Shown one piece after another: positions 62,201-64,000 of a stretch of DNA of 64,000 bases. A program made the position numbers and the translations under genes. Under the pieces are notes generated by a model. It was not told the origin of the DNA, ran no database searches, and was given only the letters and a program-made list of their open reading frames with translations. The stretch's first letter is position 1. Each line of letters opens with the position of its first letter. The stretch is from Mycolicibacterium sp. P1-18 (GTDB taxonomy: Bacteria; Actinomycetota; Actinomycetes; Mycobacteriales; Mycobacteriaceae), in NCBI RefSeq assembly GCF_008329535.1, contig NZ_NPKR01000001.1, forward strand, positions 434,001 to 498,000. The letters run 5' to 3'.

Positions 62201-64000
62201 GGCAGCAGTATCGGCAGCTTCAACGGGGCAGTCATAACGGGCAGCAACGCGACTGCGACCGGGGCGAACGCAGGGGACGGCGCCGCCGGGACCTACGGGC
62301 AAAACGGTGGCAACGGCGGCAGCATCGCTTACTACAACGGGGCAGTCGTCAGCGACGGCGGCAACAACACGGCAACCGGCGGCAACGCCGGTAACGGCGG
62401 CAGCGGCGGTAACGGAGGAGGCAACGGCGGCAACGGCGGCAACATTGGGCCCGCGGACGGGGCAATCGTCTCAGACGGCAGCAACAACACGGCGATCGGT
62501 GGCAACGCTGGCAACGGCGGCACTGGCGGAGCCGGTTTGCCCGGAAGCAGCGGCGGCCCGGGCGGGGCGGGCGGCACCGGCGGCATGGCCGGACAGCTCG
62601 GCGGCACCGGCGGCATTGGCGGCACCGGCGGCATTGGCGGCACCGGCGGGACGGGCGCCACCGGCGGCACCGGCGGCACGGGCGGCAGCATCGGTTTCAA
62701 CAACGGGGTGGCTGGCGGTATCGGCGGCAATGCCGGCAATGGCGGCAACGGCGGGACCGGCGGGTCGGGTGGCAGCGGCGGCACCGGCGGTAGCGGTGGC
62801 ACCGGCGGTTCCGGCGGGGACTTCGGCACAGCGGGCGTCCGCGGCCTCGACGGCACCGGCGGCCCGGGCGGCACCGGCGGCAGCGGCGGCACCCCCGGCG
62901 CCGGCGGCACCATCGATTTCAACAACGGCGCCGTCGATGGCACACCGGGGCGCAACGGAGCCACCGGCAGCCCAGGAGCAGTCGGCGCCATCGGGCCCAT
63001 CGGGTCGACGGGCACGGTCGATCAACCGCCGGTCGCGGTCAACGACACCGCCACCGTCGCCGAGGACAGCGGCACCACCGTGATCACGGTGCTGGCCAAC
63101 GACACCGACGCCGACGGCGGACCAAAGGTCATCACCGCGGTCACCCAACCCACCCACGGCGCGGTCACCTACACGAGTACCACCGCCAGTTACACACCCA
63201 CGGCGAACTACAACGGCACCGACAGCTTCACCTACACCCTCAACGGCGGCTCCACCGCGACGACGACCGTCACGATCACCCCGGTCAACGACGCACCCGT
63301 CGCAGTCAACGACGCCGCCACCGTCGCCGAAGGCGCCACCGCGTCAATTGCGCTGACTGCCAACGACACCGACGTCGACGGCACCGTCAACCCGACCACG
63401 ATCGTCATCGTCAGGCAGCCCACCGCCGGAACCGTCGTGGTCAACACCAACGGCACCGTCACCTACGCCTCCAACGGTGCCGAAGTGACGTCGGACAGCT
63501 TCACCTACACCGTCAAGGACAACGCCGGCGCGGTGAGCAACGCCGCGCTCGTCACCATCACCATCACACCGGTCAACGACGCACCCGTCGCCGGCACCGA
63601 CGTCTACACCGTCGCAGGAAACGGCGTCCTGACCGTCACCGCACCGGGCCTGTTGGCCAACGACTCCGACGCCGAGGGGAGTGCGATCGGCATCGTTGCG
63701 GGAACCCAACCTCAACACGGCACCCTCACCCAACTGGTCAGCAACGGCGCCTTCACCTATCGCCCGGCCAGCGGCTACGCCGGGCCGGACTCGTTCACCT
63801 ACACGGTGTCCGACGGCACGGCGTCCACCGTCGGGACCGTCAGCATCACCGTGTCCGCCACCCTGAATCAGCCACCCGTCGGAGCTGCCGATTCGTACAC
63901 CGTCACGGAGGACGCAACTCTGACCGTGAACGCCCCCGGCGTCCTCGGCAATGACACCGACCCCGATGGGCAAGCGCTAACGGTAGGTGCGGGTACGGCC
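59291..64000 (+). CDS. Giant glycine-rich surface protein with cadherin/VCBS-type repeats, 3' end outside window
   Basis: An uninterrupted frame of 1570 codons to the window end. GTG at 59291 has GAAGGGGA just before it; an ATG 30 bases earlier is possible. A signal sequence lies at residues 28-52 ([20 protein letters not shown], cleavage likely after AAQA). Residues ~53-240 are Ser/Thr-rich. From ~285 to ~1235 it is a PGRS-like GGxGG region. From ~1240 there are ~95-residue repeats ([16 protein letters not shown], then LANDTDADG and DSFTYT), three complete and a fourth begun, resembling cadherin-like tandem domains of bacterial adhesins. There is no PE domain. A role in adhesion or the outer surface is inferred. 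Confidence 0.85.
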   Translation, partial: MAGRHRTNGQHSKFTADVDGRRVLPVSSWLTAGALSVGVGAAMLAGAGAAQADTTASDAGSSSTAHQGGSGDSTGTGSGASPSNGASSSSTSQATGTTSSQSAAGTSTAGENALSSASSTVTGRPESSESGASTSGVSGKSGTSGRPGGHSRHDADAGTTSTVTGDQGATTDSGSGHRAAGTAGTDADDTPTTSKPEASATSSTGTTGMTKTVANVQSSLATTLTSSAVVAPRITATALAPQPAVAPPDLGALINGILAVFISNGTAAHPNAGLLLGTGYSYTGDSCASGVACAGGNGGLLLGIGGSGFAGGAGGAVGVLGNGGNGGAGVTGINGGAGGRGGNGGLLIGTGGAGGTGVAGVNGANGLTAGQSGGNGSAGGRGGAGGTGGLLLGTGGTGGSGGSGGAGGNGVAGAQGLAATVAGATGGVGMAGGSGGTGGTGGDAGAGGGAGLIGAAGTAGVNGNGGRGGNAATGGAGGQGANGANGSDGANAITAGANGGAGTAGGAGGGGGAGGAAGLAGVGGAAGTGGSGGGRGATGATAIQGVGGAGGNGGRGGTGGRGAAGVTGAAGPVPGADGGTGQAGGSGGNGGIGGNAGSGGAGSTLGALGVNGFGGAGGDAGTGGMGGRGADGTDGHDGADATTAGASGGAGTAGTNGGNGGVGGAAGLAGIGGAAGTGGSGGGGGANGATAVQGMGGAGGNGGRGGTGGRGAAGVTGAAGLTPGADGVTGQAGGSGGTGGNGGNAGVGGAGSTIGAAGANGDGGNGGNGAAGGDGGSGAAGYDAGSDPAAVGTGANGGNAGNGGSGVTGGSGGAGGNAGTTAGSAIAGTNGNGGNGGNGGAAGAAGNGGSGATGGTAHPTGGNGGNGGNPGAHGMGGSAGPAGTTPGGGGSRGNVGLAGTAVTGPVANSGNGGAGGQGAAADANDGTPGTGGNGGNAGLYGNGGTGGTGGTGATGAAGMPVTPNGTTAANGSSIGSFNGAVITGSNATATGANAGDGAAGTYGQNGGNGGSIAYYNGAVVSDGGNNTATGGNAGNGGSGGNGGGNGGNGGNIGPADGAIVSDGSNNTAIGGNAGNGGTGGAGLPGSSGGPGGAGGTGGMAGQLGGTGGIGGTGGIGGTGGTGATGGTGGTGGSIGFNNGVAGGIGGNAGNGGNGGTGGSGGSGGTGGSGGTGGSGGDFGTAGVRGLDGTGGPGGTGGSGGTPGAGGTIDFNNGAVDGTPGRNGATGSPGAVGAIGPIGSTGTVDQPPVAVNDTATVAEDSGTTVITVLANDTDADGGPKVITAVTQPTHGAVTYTSTTASYTPTANYNGTDSFTYTLNGGSTATTTVTITPVNDAPVAVNDAATVAEGATASIALTANDTDVDGTVNPTTIVIVRQPTAGTVVVNTNGTVTYASNGAEVTSDSFTYTVKDNAGAVSNAALVTITITPVNDAPVAGTDVYTVAGNGVLTVTAPGLLANDSDAEGSAIGIVAGTQPQHGTLTQLVSNGAFTYRPASGYAGPDSFTYTVSDGTASTVGTVSITVSATLNQPPVGAADSYTVTEDATLTVNAPGVLGNDTDPDGQALTVGAGTA
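60650..61640 (+). repeat. 447-bp coding repeat in the glycine-rich region
   Basis: Protein segments 149 residues apart correspond: [17 protein letters not shown] (from ~60839) and [17 protein letters not shown] (from ~61286); [20 protein letters not shown] occurs in both, and the start of a third copy follows ([16 protein letters not shown]). The period of 447 bases keeps the reading frame. About 2.2 copies are present. Confidence 0.75.
62225..62520 (+). repeat. 114-120-bp coding repeat with [14 protein letters not shown] motif
   Basis: Three copies of a unit beginning NGAV or DGAI and continuing through [17 protein letters not shown] start near 62225, 62339 and 62459. The latter two are exactly 120 bases apart and closely similar. 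They punctuate the GGxGG sequence. Confidence 0.65.
63020..64000 (+). repeat. Tandem ~95-residue cadherin/VCBS-like domains
   Basis: Units begin near 63028, 63290, 63580 and 63870, each opening with a PVAVND- or PVGAAD-type sequence and carrying NDTDxDG and DSFTYTV. The DxD-type acidic motifs are potential calcium sites. More copies probably follow outside the window. Confidence 0.75.

Noticed and set aside
59945..63157. Long Pro/Ala-rich and Ala/Gly/Thr-rich frames on the minus strand
   Set aside because: They are antisense reads of GGxGG codons, which always give Pro/Ala frames; the plus-strand frame has a signal sequence and domains.
59291..64000. CRISPR array from the dense short repeats
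   Set aside because: Repeats are in frame, degenerate, encode GGxGG or adhesin domains, and have no constant repeat-spacer layout.

Overview
The window looks like chromosomal DNA of a rapidly growing mycobacterium (Mycolicibacterium type). It has high GC throughout and carries a secreted antigen 85 mycolyltransferase, mycobacterial FadE/FadD enzymes, a full-length carboxylic acid reductase, a haemophore-like secreted protein, an F420-dependent oxidoreductase, GAF-ANTAR regulators and a PGRS-like glycine-rich surface protein. The order fadE6, fadD2, LigD-polymerase-like gene matches the Rv0271c-Rv0270-Rv0269c block of M. tuberculosis as I recall it, but about 7 kb of extra genes sit between fadE6 and fadD2. 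I see no tRNA, rRNA, CRISPR array, insertion sequence or prophage.

Layout. 1-12.2 kb: the 3' part of fadE6; a LysR regulator, APC permease and (R)-selective amine transaminase cluster; a transglutaminase-like protein; an SDR; an antigen 85 homologue; an MBL-fold protein; fadD2 and a PolD-type polymerase. 12.3-19.2 kb: STAS protein, secreted protein, sugar transporter, a TetR/epimerase divergent pair with two likely operators, and a lone UvrA-like ATPase. 19.3-24.3 kb: a tightly packed run with an F420 oxidoreductase, a divergent Nramp-like transporter, two PRC-barrel-like proteins and three small envelope proteins. 24.5-31.3 kb: carboxylic acid reductase, haemophore-like protein, D-cysteine desulfhydrase-like PLP enzyme with a zinc alcohol dehydrogenase.

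31.5-42.1 kb: a three-domain indolepyruvate ferredoxin oxidoreductase with a divergent Lrp/AsnC regulator, a lipase-like hydrolase, an NDH-2-like flavoprotein, and a probable stress group (zinc ribbon, haemerythrin, two GAF-ANTAR proteins) behind a SigF-like promoter. 42.1-48.8 kb: an accessory catabolic cluster of agmatine-deiminase-family enzyme, TetR, amidase, and a kinase fused to a class III aminotransferase-fold enzyme. 48.9-58.3 kb: a PAS-GGDEF protein, UbiA prenyltransferase, methyltransferase, SDR, amidohydrolase with a TetR related to the previous one, a PAS-ANTAR regulator and a FetB-like permease. 58.3-59.3 kb: decayed sequence with two gene remnants. 59.3 kb to the end: a very large glycine-rich protein with cadherin/VCBS-type tandem repeats, cut by the window edge.

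The most interesting points are the amidase plus kinase-phospholyase-like fusion cluster, the Nramp-like transporter lacking the usual metal-binding motifs inside a PRC-barrel operon, the transaminase cluster, and the PGRS-like to tandem-repeat chimera. All functional names rest on reading the sequence and on recalled family knowledge; no database search was run.
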